This document shows, in pieces, positions 32,101 through 42,250 of a DNA stretch of 64,000 nt. Both the position numbers and the translations under genes were made by a program. The DNA comes from Anisus vortex (Eukaryota > Mollusca > Gastropoda > Planorbidae): positions 11,443,224-11,507,223 of the forward strand of contig OX421499.1 of the NCBI GenBank assembly GCA_949126835.1. The letters are read 5' to 3'. Position 1 is the stretch's first letter. Each line of letters starts with the position of its first letter. The notes beneath the pieces were generated by a model that was given only the letters and a program-made list of their open reading frames with translations, searched no databases and was not told where the DNA came from.

Positions 32101-33967
32101 GCTGTTACAAGAGACATGGTTATCATCCACTGAAGACACTGGTCTACTGACATACGTGGAAAATTTTAAAAATAGACTGTATAATGCATTAAAAGTTGTC
32201 AGATCTAATCTTTTGCAGGCACAAGACAAGATGAAGGTCTATTATGACGTCAACGCAAGAACCCGTATCTTCCAACCTGGTGATAAAGTTCTCATGCTGA
32301 CGCCACTGTCTGGTCAACCCCTGAGTGCCAAATTTACAGGACCCTACGAGGTTATGGCTAAGCTTAGTGAGGTTAACTATCTTGTAAAGACCCCTGATAG
32401 ACGGAAATCGCAACGAGTGTGCCATATCAATATGTTGAAACCATACATTACCAGAGAAGAACAAAAAGTTGTTGCCTCGGTAAACACTGTTATTAAAGTC
32501 GGGAATAATTCACCCGAAATTGAGCGTGAAGTGGCAGAAAGCAAACTGCAAAATACAAAGGCTCTGAAAAACCTAAATGAAAAATTGGCACATTTACCTG
32601 ATTGCGAACAATCCGCTATCAAAGGTCTAATTAATGAAAATATCCATTTATTTGGAGATGTACCTAGTAGAACTAGTGTAGTAAAGCATGTTGTTATTCT
32701 AAATGAAAATACTAAAGCTATTAAACAACATCCATACAGGTCAAATCCTATCCAGTTAGAATGCATCCGTAAAGAGGTTCGCTACATGCTTGACAATGAC
32801 ATCATTACACCTAGTAGTAGTGACTGGTCTTCCCCTTGCGTATTGGTACCTAAAGCCGACGGATCCATGAGGTTTTGTGTGGACTACCGTAAGGTAAACA
32901 AAGTGACAAAAACTGATTCCTATCCAATACCAAGAATCGACGATCTAATAGATCAAGTGAGTAATGCTAAGTTTGTGACGAAAATTGACCTATTAACGGC
33001 GTATTTTCAGATTCCACTGACGGAGAGGGCTCAGGAGATATCATCGTTTGTAACCCCTGACGGACTGTACAAATTTAAGGTCATGCCCTTTGGTATGGTT
33101 AATGCACCCTCTACTTTTCAACGGTTAATAAATACCATTACTCAGGACATTCCTAAATGTCACGCATACCTCGACGATATTGTTGTCTTTAGTGACGATT
33201 TTAAATCTCATTTAGATCAACTACATTTGTTATTTACGAAATTGACTCATGCTAATCTCACCATTAACTTGACTAAGAGTCAGTTCTGCCATGCAACCAT
33301 CGAGTATCTAGGTCACATAGTGGGGAATGGTTTGGTAAAACCATTAAATGCAAAGGTTAAGGCTATTCGTGAGTTCCCTGTTCCTGAAACCTGTAAACAA
33401 CTCCGCGGTTTTCTCGGGATGGCGGGGTACTACCGTCGGTTCTGTCAAAATTTCTCAACCATTGCATGTCCATTAACAAATCTATTAAAGAAGAATTGCA
33501 CTTTCAAATGGTCTAATGAATGCCACCAGGCCTTTGATAAATTAAAAGATGTTCTTTCTGAGGCACCTGTATTAGTAACACCCAATTACAGTAAACCCTT
33601 TAAAATTACCGTTGACGCGTGTGATACAGGGATGGGAGCGGTCATTTCTCAAAAGGGTGATGATTCACTGGAACACCCGATTAGTTTTTACTCTCAAAAA
33701 TTTGATAAGCATCAAAGAAACTATAGTGTGATAGAAAAAGAACTTTTGGGATTAATTCTTGCATTGAAACATTTTAATTTTTATATCAATGGTTCTCCAT
33801 ATCCAATTGATATTTTAACTGATCATAACCCTTTAGTTTTCCTTTCCAGGGTTAAACAGAACCAAAGAATTATTCGCTGGAGCTTATTCCTCCAAGCATA
33901 TAATTTAAATGTGGTATATTTACCAGGTAAACAAAATGTGGTCGCTGACACGTTGTCGCGCATGTAA
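29162..33967 (+). CDS. Gag-Pol polyprotein, array unit 2
   Basis: 1601 codons, same domain layout as unit 1, positions after the integrase core shifted by one. An ATT duplication at 31871-31876 adds one Ile between the second Asp and the Glu of the integrase, making the spacing 36 instead of 35. Distinguishing residues: Tyr626, His685, Leu839. The integrase zinc loop reads CRSC. All protease, integrase, RT (YLDD 1336-1339) and RNase H catalytic residues are present. The only question about activity is the effect of the inserted Ile. Confidence 0.93.
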   Translation: MAEANLTLEQLNIFAITSEQLNSMSLTQLKEMANSLGIDITEVTPVRSKLIQDIKDCLKRHGRMLEENTMNNEESVVLNVSETLKTDINNHEFKMNVNELSADMKFQLEMKKLELQLEGKRIEVQLKEKELEKERIASNERIELAKSRSSTHTIPEANNVELYKFKKHVPSMENIEIDEFFMVFERNSIDYKFPEDKKAVLLRSALTKGKALDVVLNLTPEECNDYELIKSRVLLSYVLTPEKYRKLYREYKKEPEVSHVDFLRLEKKYFDRWLRSKNVNKDYEKLYNLMEDFTEKIRTDIKVHLADRGIEIAEQAAVKADEYVIIHPHSHYFQNDRTSLRTQNSNTERKLRSTEDKSKQKADKQENSSFVQKRITCTFCKKDGHIKENCWSLHKEKRPIKNKNNVVLSHIAVQTETHINKTAHKRIKADRKTFDVSHEEMAKHACPSCSKSEKVFEMKTEAIEHSSFNSKGSVTDEQSVNKTFTYGGSSVARNSVGRELPECMLSDVSEGYVSPIDNQARERKIKILRDSGADISLLLKNTVPTSKLTHTGQYALINTMAGTLTAPLHRIQLKSNYFTGSVIVGIVKKFPYRGISLLLGSDIAKNQVHPVLKETKDSVQCRNTEYSVCVITRAMEKQQMTDESTKKPEPTPEIDLQATFMADVLGGHSSHTDQNNLSPRQLLIHAQGKDPEIGKLKEEAKNEGELETMAAGYYLRDELLMRKWRGKENDDETCSEVHQIVVPNVYRKDILHMAHDSPYAGHLGIQKTFDRILPYFFWPGLRRDVTSFCRSCHVCQMVGKPNQTIPVAPLRPIPAFSEPFSHIIIDCVGPLPKTKAGHLYLFTIMCSATRFPEAIPLRSINADKISDALIGFFTRYGLPKTVQSDQGSNFTSKLFRQVLERLGIIRHAVSSAYHPQSQGALERYHQTLKNMLRTFCFEHNDDWDRGIPFALFATREAVQESLGFSPFELVFGHTVRGPLKLLQETWLSSTEDTGLLTYVENFKNRLYNALKVVRSNLLQAQDKMKVYYDVNARTRIFQPGDKVLMLTPLSGQPLSAKFTGPYEVMAKLSEVNYLVKTPDRRKSQRVCHINMLKPYITREEQKVVASVNTVIKVGNNSPEIEREVAESKLQNTKALKNLNEKLAHLPDCEQSAIKGLINENIHLFGDVPSRTSVVKHVVILNENTKAIKQHPYRSNPIQLECIRKEVRYMLDNDIITPSSSDWSSPCVLVPKADGSMRFCVDYRKVNKVTKTDSYPIPRIDDLIDQVSNAKFVTKIDLLTAYFQIPLTERAQEISSFVTPDGLYKFKVMPFGMVNAPSTFQRLINTITQDIPKCHAYLDDIVVFSDDFKSHLDQLHLLFTKLTHANLTINLTKSQFCHATIEYLGHIVGNGLVKPLNAKVKAIREFPVPETCKQLRGFLGMAGYYRRFCQNFSTIACPLTNLLKKNCTFKWSNECHQAFDKLKDVLSEAPVLVTPNYSKPFKITVDACDTGMGAVISQKGDDSLEHPISFYSQKFDKHQRNYSVIEKELLGLILALKHFNFYINGSPYPIDILTDHNPLVFLSRVKQNQRIIRWSLFLQAYNLNVVYLPGKQNVVADTLSRM

Positions 33968-34810
33968 CTGGTGAACCAGAAGATAAAAGTCAGTTTCTCA
34001 TGAAATGTTTTCTTTTATGTCATTCATTGTATTGATTAACATATATATTATTGTAAATATGACAATAAATAAACTATGTTTTGAAATATTACGATATGAA
34101 ACATTACAGAACAAAACTTCAAATTCTACTAGAAACAATCATACGTTGTAAGGTAAAAGGTAACTATTGCATACATCAATTGCACACACACCGGTATTTA
34201 ACTTGAATACATCCACACTTGTGTTTGTTCAATTGATTATTGATGTGTTTTGCAAATTTTTTGTTTTCTATGTCGTCATGTTATAATTTGGATGTCTTAT
34301 TTTATGCTATGTAAAAGCTAAATCAGCTGAGATTATCACATTTTTAAATATTCTTGATGTCATAATTTAGACATCATAATAAATTAATAACTGAAAATCA
34401 TTAGTTAATGATACAGTGATCGGTTATAAATAAATTAAACTTTCTAAAGAATTATCTATCAATTATTAATCGGTTCCACTTATTTGGGTAATTCATAAAA
34501 ATTCTATGGGAATTGGTTATTAGTGGTAATAGTTTTATGGTCAACGTTGTACACACAATAATCATAATTGTAAATATTAGTTGATAAATAAATGTTTAAT
34601 TAATAATCATTGATAAGATAATGTGATAAGGGATTCCATAATAGCGACTTTGTTAATAAGGGGATATGTAATGTATGGTTCATTTTAATCTTAAAAAGAT
34701 TGTCCCATAGTAAATTAAATCTTACGAATAGTTTGGGAATTCGGTTCATTTTTATGGGTATTCTACAAAGAATTCCATACTTAACACTGTCTGTAATTCC
34801 TTTGTGTCTT
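33968..34810 (+). other. 3' non-coding region of unit 2
   Basis: As in unit 1, without ORF. Private changes here include TTCATAAAAATTC for TTCATATAAATTC and GTTAATAAGG for GTTATTAAGG. It shares the T6 run and the AATTAATAAC variant with unit 4. Confidence 0.6.
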
Positions 34811-34825
34811 AAGGGGGGGGGGGAG

Positions 34826-35425
34826 TGTTACAAAAGTTTTATTTCCATAATTATATTGGTTCTATTATTATTAACTAAAGTTAAAAAGAAATAATCTTAA
34901 ACCCGAAATGTTTCCGTGTTGGGAATAAAACATGTATATGTCTAGACACTACGTCATAGCATTAAAATACGTGATATGCACGAGGGTTGAAGATTGGTTA
35001 GGTTAGTTCTAGCTTGGGCGCTAATGTGTGAGGACTGTTTTTTACCCCTTTCTTAAAGATAGGATTACGGCTTAGTACGATATAGAAGAATCTCAACTGA
35101 TTAAGTTTCATCATATAATACTGGTACATGTGTTCTGTTTTACTGTTATATTTATCATCTCAACTTGTTGGAATAAAATTATGTTCAATCATTCAAACAG
35201 GATTGTGGATTTCCTTTATATTAAGGTACAGTTTATCTAAATCATTTCATACACAAAAGATTCACATCAAACGAGTAAAATAAACATCAAATCTAATTGA
35301 ATAACATCAATACAAATTCTTATGCAACCTTGTGAGATCCAAGATGGATATGAATCAAAAGAATATATAATAATACATTACTAAAAAATATCATCATACG
35401 TCAGTAGCTGATTTCGCACGTGACA
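34826..35425 (+). repeat. LTR3, shared by units 2 and 3
   Basis: 600 bp, same ends and no difference from LTR1 seen by eye. The primer-binding site of unit 3 starts at 35432. Confidence 0.9.
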
Positions 35426-35706
35426 AAAGTTTGGGGGCTCGAGTCCTGGATCTAAAGTTTGTATGTATAAGAAATTGAGAATATACAACTGTTCTAGTGA
35501 AAACGATTTACAACAAATATTTATTCAAATTCTGTCTACGTGGGAGGCACTGTCTGTGTTCGGACATACTGTTTTCAGCTTTGTACACAATCATCTTTAA
35601 AATTTATCTTCTACAAATATTAAGTGGTGTAAAAATATTTCAAAGGACTTTATAAAAGGTAAAGTTGATATTTTTTATCTTCTATTTACGTCATTAATAT
35701 AAAAAC

Positions 35707-38700
35707 ATGGCGGAAGCTAATCTTACGTTGGAGCAATTGAATATTTTTGCTATCACGTCAGAACAGTTAAATAGCATGTCACTAACCCAGTTAAAAGAGA
35801 TGGCAAATTCTCTGGGAATAGACATTACTGAAGTTACACCAGTAAGGAGTAAATTGATTCAAGATATTAAGGACTGTTTGAAAAGACATGGTAGAATGCT
35901 TGAAGAAAATACTATGAATAATGAAGAATCAGTGGTTCTCAATGTATCAGAAACCCTGAAAACAGACATAAATAACCATGAATTTAAAATGAATGTAAAT
36001 GAACTAAGTGCGGACATGAAATTCCGGTTAGAAATGAAGAAGTTAGAATTACAATTGGAGGGTAAAAGAATAGAAGTACAATTGAAAGAGAAAGAATTGG
36101 AAAAAGAAAGAATCGCTAGTAATGAAAGGATTGAATTGGCAAAGTCTCGTTCGTCAACTCATACGATTCCAGAAGCAAATAATGTGGAGCTATATAAGTT
36201 TAAAAAGCATGTTCCAAGCATGGAGAACATAGAGATTGATGAGTTCTTTATGGTCTTCGAAAGAAACTCGATCGATTATAAATTTCCTGAAGATAAGAAA
36301 GCAGTACTTTTACGTTCAGCTCTAACAAAAGGCAAGGCTCTAGATGTTGTATTGAATTTGACTCCAGAGGAATGCAATGATTATGAACTAATAAAGAGCA
36401 GAGTACTATTGAGTTATGTTCTAACTCCAGAAAAGTATCGAAAGTTATATCGTGAGTACAAGAAGGAACCAGAAGTTTCACATGTTGACTTCCTGAGATT
36501 AGAGAAAAAGTATTTTGATCGATGGTTACGTTCTAAGAATGTGAATAAAGATTATGAAAAACTATATAATCTCATGGAGGATTTTACTGAGAAGATTCGC
36601 ACTGATATAAAAGTTCATTTGGCTGATCGTGGTATTGAAATAGCAGAACAAGCAGCAGTTAAAGCCGATGAATACGTCATTATTCACCCGCATAGCCATT
36701 ATTTTCAAAATGACAGAACAAGTTTGAGGACTCAAAACAGTAATACAGAGAGGAAGTTAAGATCGACAGAGGATAAAAGTAAACAAAAAGCCGATAAACA
36801 AGAGAATTCAAGTTTTGTACAAAAGAGAATTACCTGTACATTCTGTAAGAAAGATGGACATATCAAAGAGAATTGTTGGAGTCTACATAAAGAGAAAAGA
36901 CCCATTAAAAACAAGAACAACGTGGTTTTATCACACATCGCCGTACAAACTGAAACTCACATAAATAAAACTGCCCACAAAAGAATTAAAGCTGATAGAA
37001 AGACATTTGATGTTAGTCATGAGGAGATGGCGAAACACGCATGTCCAAGTTGCTCAAAGTCGGAAAAAGTCTTTGAAATGAAGACCGAGGCTATTGAACA
37101 TTCTAGTTTCAACTCCAAAGGGAGTGTGACAGATGAACAATCAGTAAATAAAACGTTTACTTATGGAGGCAGTAGTGTAGCAAGAAACTCAGTAGGCAGA
37201 GAACTACCCGAGTGTATGTTATCGGATGTTAGCGAGGGCTATGTGTCACCTATAGATAATCAAGCTAGAGAACGGAAGATTAAAATTCTACGTGACTCCG
37301 GTGCTGATATATCTTTACTGTTGAAGAATACTGTACCAACGTCGAAATTGACTCATACAGGCCAGTATGCCTTGATCAATACTATGGCTGGAACACTCAC
37401 GGCACCGTTACATCGTATACAGTTGAAGAGTAATTACTTCACTGGATCTGTTATTGTTGGGATAGTGAAGAAATTTCCCTACAGAGGCATTTCATTACTT
37501 TTAGGAAGTGACATTGCCAAGAATCAGGTACATCCTGTACTTAAAGAAACCAAAGACTCTGTTCAGTGTAGGAATACTGAATATTCAGTATGTGTTATCA
37601 CCAGAGCTATGGAGAAACAGCAGATGACTGATGAATCGACAAAGAAACCAGAACCAACACCAGAGATTGACTTGCAAGCAACCTTCATGGCGGATGTTCT
37701 AGGTGGTCACTCAAGTCATACTGATCAAAATAATTTGTCGCCTAGACAACTACTCATTCTTGCTCAGGGCAAAGATCCAGAGATCGGGAAGCTAAAAGAG
37801 GAAGCAAAGAATGAAGGAGAATTAGAAACAATCGCCGCAGGTTATTACCTGAGGGACGAGTTGTTGATGAGGAAATGGAGAGGGAAAGAAAACGACGATG
37901 AAACATGCAGCGAAGTACATCAAATCGTGGTACCCAATGTATACCGCAAGGACATATTACATATGGCCCATGATTCACCGTATGCTGGTCACCTAGGGAT
38001 ACAGAAAACCTTCGACAGGATTCTTCCATATTTCTTCTGGCCTGGCCTACGTCGTGACGTCACATCGTTTTGCAGATCATGTCATGTCTGCCAGATGGTC
38101 GGCAAACCGAATCAGACCATTCCGGTAGCTCCTCTACGACCCATACCAGCATTCTCAGAACCCTTCAGTCACATCATTATAGACTGCGTCGGTCCGTTGC
38201 CTAAAACTAAGGCTGGCCACCAGTATCTGTTCACTATTATGTGTTCGGCAACGAGATTCCCAGAGGCTATTCCTCTACGTAGCATCAATGCCGACAAAAT
38301 CTCTGATGCACTTATCGGATTCTTCACCCGATATGGTCTTCCGAAAACCGTGCAGTCAGATCAAGGTTCAAATTTCACATCGAAGTTATTTCGCCAAGTC
38401 TTAGAACGGCTGGGTATTATTCGTCATGCAGTATCGAGTGCATATCATCCACAGAGTCAAGGCGCACTGGAACGATACCACCAAACATTGAAAAACATGC
38501 TCCGTACTTTCTGTTTCGAGCATAACGACGACTGGGATCGTGGTATTCCCTTCGCACTCTTCGCAACCAGAGAGGCTGTACAAGAATCTCTTGGTTTCAG
38601 TCCCTTTGAACTGGTATTCGGACACACAGTTCGTGGACCACTAAAGCTGTTACAAGAGACATGGTTATCATCCACTGAAGACACTGGTCTACTGACATAT

Positions 38701-40512
38701 GTGGAAAATTTTAAAAATAGACTGTATAATGCATTAAAAGTTGTCAGATCTAATCTTTTGCAGGCACAAGACAAGATGAAGGTCTATTATGACGTCAACG
38801 CAAGAACCCGTATCTTCCAACCTGGTGATAAAGTTCTCATGCTGACGCCACTGTCTGGTCAACCCCTGAGTGCCAAATTTACAGGACCCTACGAGGTTAT
38901 GGCTAAGCTTAGTGAGGTTAACTATCTTGTAAAGACCCCTGATAGACGGAAATCGCAACGAGTGTGCCATATCAATATGTTGAAACCATACATTACCAGA
39001 GAAGAACAAAAAGTTGTTGCCTCGGTAAACACTGTTATTAAAGTCGGGAATAATTCACCCGAAATTGAGCGTGAAGTGGCAGAAAGCAAACTGCAAAATA
39101 CAAAGGCTCTGAAAAACCTAAATGAAAAATTGGCACATTTACCTGATTGCGAACAATCCGCTATCAAAGGTCTAATTAATGAAAATATCCATTTATTTGG
39201 AGATGTACCTAGTAGAACTAGTGTAGTAAAGCATGTTGTTATTCTAAATGAAAATACTAAAGCTATTAAACAACATCCATACAGGTCAAATCCTATCCAG
39301 TTAGAATGCATCCGTAAAGAGGTTCGCTACATGCTTGACAATGACATCATTACACCTAGTAGTAGTGACTGGTCTTCCCCTTGCGTATTGGTACCTAAAG
39401 CCGACGGATCCATGAGGTTTTGTGTGGACTACCGTAAGGTAAACAAAGTGACAAAAACTGATTCCTATCCAATACCAAGAATCGACGATCTAATAGATCA
39501 AGTGAGTAATGCTAAGTTTGTGACGAAAATTGACCTATTAACGGCGTATTTTCAGATTCCACTGACGGAGAGGGCTCAGGAGATATCATCGTTTGTAACC
39601 CCTGACGGACTGTACAAATTTAAGGTCATGCCCTTTGGTATGGTTAATGCACCCTCTACTTTTCAACGGTTAATAAATACCATTACTCAGGACATTCCTA
39701 AATGTCACGCATACCTCGACGATATTGTTGTCTTTAGTGACGATTTTAAATCTCATTTAGATCAACTACATTTGTTATTTACGAAATTGACTCATGCTAA
39801 TCTCACCATTAACTTGACTAAGAGTCAGTTCTGCCATGCAACCATCGAGTATCTAGGTCACATAGTGGGGAATGGTTTGGTAAAACCATTAAATGCAAAG
39901 GTTAAGGCTATTCGTGAGTTCCCTGTTCCTGAAACCTGTAAACAACTCCGCGGTTTTCTCGGGATGGCGGGGTACTACCGTCGGTTCTGTCAAAATTTCA
40001 CAACCATTGCATGTCCATTAACAAATCTATTAAAGAAGAATTGCACTTTCAAATGGTCTAATGAATGCCACCAGGCCTTTGATAAATTAAAAGATGTTCT
40101 TTCTGAGGCACCTGTATTAGTAACACCCAATTACAGTAAACCCTTTAAAATTACCGTTGACGCGTGTGATACAGGGATGGGAGCGGTCATTTCTCAAAAG
40201 GGTGATGATTCACTGGAACACCCGATTAGTTTTTACTCTCAAAAATTTGATAAGCATCAAAGAAACTATAGTGTGATAGAAAAAGAACTTTTGGGATTAA
40301 TTCTAGCATTGAAACATTTTAATTTTTATATCAATGGTTCTCCATATCCAATTGATATTTTAACTGATCATAACCCTTTAGTTTTCCTTTCCAGGGTTAA
40401 ACAGAACCAAAGAATTATTCGCTGGAGCTTATTCCTCCAAGCATATAATTTAAATGTGGTATATTTACCAGGTAAACAAAATGTGGTCGCTGACACGTTG
40501 TCGCGCATGTAA
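35707..40512 (+). CDS. Gag-Pol polyprotein, array unit 3
   Basis: 1601 codons, intact, with the extra integrase Ile (DD36E spacing). Private replacements include Gln to Arg at 107 in the coiled coil, Met to Ile at 709 just before the integrase, and Ser to Thr in the RT connection region (NFTTIA). At shared variable sites it has Tyr626, Leu685 and Gln839, a combination that differs from every other unit. Catalytic residues of all four enzymes are kept. Confidence 0.93.
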   Translation: MAEANLTLEQLNIFAITSEQLNSMSLTQLKEMANSLGIDITEVTPVRSKLIQDIKDCLKRHGRMLEENTMNNEESVVLNVSETLKTDINNHEFKMNVNELSADMKFRLEMKKLELQLEGKRIEVQLKEKELEKERIASNERIELAKSRSSTHTIPEANNVELYKFKKHVPSMENIEIDEFFMVFERNSIDYKFPEDKKAVLLRSALTKGKALDVVLNLTPEECNDYELIKSRVLLSYVLTPEKYRKLYREYKKEPEVSHVDFLRLEKKYFDRWLRSKNVNKDYEKLYNLMEDFTEKIRTDIKVHLADRGIEIAEQAAVKADEYVIIHPHSHYFQNDRTSLRTQNSNTERKLRSTEDKSKQKADKQENSSFVQKRITCTFCKKDGHIKENCWSLHKEKRPIKNKNNVVLSHIAVQTETHINKTAHKRIKADRKTFDVSHEEMAKHACPSCSKSEKVFEMKTEAIEHSSFNSKGSVTDEQSVNKTFTYGGSSVARNSVGRELPECMLSDVSEGYVSPIDNQARERKIKILRDSGADISLLLKNTVPTSKLTHTGQYALINTMAGTLTAPLHRIQLKSNYFTGSVIVGIVKKFPYRGISLLLGSDIAKNQVHPVLKETKDSVQCRNTEYSVCVITRAMEKQQMTDESTKKPEPTPEIDLQATFMADVLGGHSSHTDQNNLSPRQLLILAQGKDPEIGKLKEEAKNEGELETIAAGYYLRDELLMRKWRGKENDDETCSEVHQIVVPNVYRKDILHMAHDSPYAGHLGIQKTFDRILPYFFWPGLRRDVTSFCRSCHVCQMVGKPNQTIPVAPLRPIPAFSEPFSHIIIDCVGPLPKTKAGHQYLFTIMCSATRFPEAIPLRSINADKISDALIGFFTRYGLPKTVQSDQGSNFTSKLFRQVLERLGIIRHAVSSAYHPQSQGALERYHQTLKNMLRTFCFEHNDDWDRGIPFALFATREAVQESLGFSPFELVFGHTVRGPLKLLQETWLSSTEDTGLLTYVENFKNRLYNALKVVRSNLLQAQDKMKVYYDVNARTRIFQPGDKVLMLTPLSGQPLSAKFTGPYEVMAKLSEVNYLVKTPDRRKSQRVCHINMLKPYITREEQKVVASVNTVIKVGNNSPEIEREVAESKLQNTKALKNLNEKLAHLPDCEQSAIKGLINENIHLFGDVPSRTSVVKHVVILNENTKAIKQHPYRSNPIQLECIRKEVRYMLDNDIITPSSSDWSSPCVLVPKADGSMRFCVDYRKVNKVTKTDSYPIPRIDDLIDQVSNAKFVTKIDLLTAYFQIPLTERAQEISSFVTPDGLYKFKVMPFGMVNAPSTFQRLINTITQDIPKCHAYLDDIVVFSDDFKSHLDQLHLLFTKLTHANLTINLTKSQFCHATIEYLGHIVGNGLVKPLNAKVKAIREFPVPETCKQLRGFLGMAGYYRRFCQNFTTIACPLTNLLKKNCTFKWSNECHQAFDKLKDVLSEAPVLVTPNYSKPFKITVDACDTGMGAVISQKGDDSLEHPISFYSQKFDKHQRNYSVIEKELLGLILALKHFNFYINGSPYPIDILTDHNPLVFLSRVKQNQRIIRWSLFLQAYNLNVVYLPGKQNVVADTLSRM

Positions 40513-41356
40513 CTGGTGAACCAGAAGATAAAAGTCAGTTTCTCATGAAATGTTTTCTTTTATGTCATTCATTGTATTGATTAACATATATATTATTGTA
40601 AATATGACAATAAATAAACTATGTTTTGAAATATTACGATATGAAACATTACAGAACAAAACTTCAAATTCTACTAGAAACAATCATACGTTGTAAGGTA
40701 AAAGGTAACTATTGCATACATCAATTGCACACACACCGGTATTTAACTTGAATACATCCACACTTGTGTTTGTTCAATTGATTATTGATGTGTTTTGCAA
40801 ATTTTTTTGTTTTCTATGTCGTCATGTTATAATTTGGATGTCTTATTTTATGCTATGTAAAAGCTAAATCAGCTGAGATTATCACATTTTTAAATATTCT
40901 TGATGTCATAATTTAGACATCATAATAATGTAATAACTGAAAATCATTAGTTAATGATACAGTGATCGGTTATAAATAAATTAAACTTTCTAAAGAATTA
41001 TCTATCAATTATTAATCGGTTCCACTTATTTGGGTAATTCATATAAATTCTATGGGAATTGGTTATTAGTGGTAATAGTTTTATGGTCAACGTTGTACAC
41101 ACAATAATCATAATTGTAAATATTAGTTGATAAATAAATGTTTAATTAATAATCATTGATAAGATAATGTGATAAGGGATTCCATAATAGCGACTTTGTT
41201 ATTAAGGGGATATGTAATGTATGGTTCATTTTAATCTCAAAAAGATTGTCCCATAGTAAATTAAATCTTACGAATAGTTTGGGAATTCGGTTCATTTTTA
41301 TGGGTATTCTACAAAGAATTCCATACTTAACACTGTCTGTAATTCCTTTGTGTCTT
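40513..41356 (+). other. 3' non-coding region of unit 3
   Basis: As in unit 1, without ORF. It shares the T7 run and AATGTAATAAC variant with unit 1. The polypurine tract has the shortest G run of the array (9). Confidence 0.6.
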
Positions 41357-41369
41357 AAGGGGGGGGGAG

Positions 41370-41969
41370 TGTTACAAAAGTTTTATTTCCATAATTATAT
41401 TGGTTCTATTATTATTAACTAAAGTTAAAAAGAAATAATCTTAAACCCGAAATGTTTCCGTGTTGGGAATAAAACATGTATATGTCTAGACACTACGTCA
41501 TAGCATTAAAATACGTGATATGCACGAGGGTTGAAGATTGGTTAGGTTAGTTCTAGCTTGGGCGCTAATGTGTGAGGACTGTTTTTTACCCCTTTCTTAA
41601 AGATAGGATTACGGCTTAGTACGATATAGAAGAATCTCAACTGATTAAGTTTCATCATATAATACTGGTACATGTGTTCTGTTTTACTGTTATATTTATC
41701 ATCTCAACTTGTTGGAATAAAATTATGTTCAATCATTCAAACAGGATTGTGGATTTCCTTTATATTAAGGTACAGTTTATCTAAATCATTTCATACACAA
41801 AAGATTCACATCAAACGAGTAAAATAAACATCAAATCTAATTGAATAACATCAATACAAATTCTTATGCAACCTTGTGAGATCCAAGATGGATATGAATC
41901 AAAAGAATATATAATAATACATTACTAAAAAATATCATCATACGTCAGTAGCTGATTTCGCACGTGACA
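41370..41969 (+). repeat. LTR4, shared by units 3 and 4
   Basis: 600 bp, same ends and no difference from LTR1 seen by eye. The primer-binding site of unit 4 starts at 41976. Confidence 0.9.
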
Positions 41970-42250
41970 AAAGTTTGGGGGCTCGAGTCCTGGATCTAAA
42001 GTTTGTATGTATAAGAAATTGAGAATATACAACTGTTCTAGTGAAAACGATTTACAACAAATATTTATTCAAATTCTGTCTACGTGGGAGGCACTGTCTG
42101 TGTTCGGACATACTGTTTTCAGCTTTGTACACAATCATCTTTAAAATTTATCTTCTACAAATATTAAGTGGTGTAAAAATATTTCAAAGGACTTTATAAA
42201 AGGTAAAGTTGATATTTTTTATCTTCTATTTACGTCATTAATATAAAAAC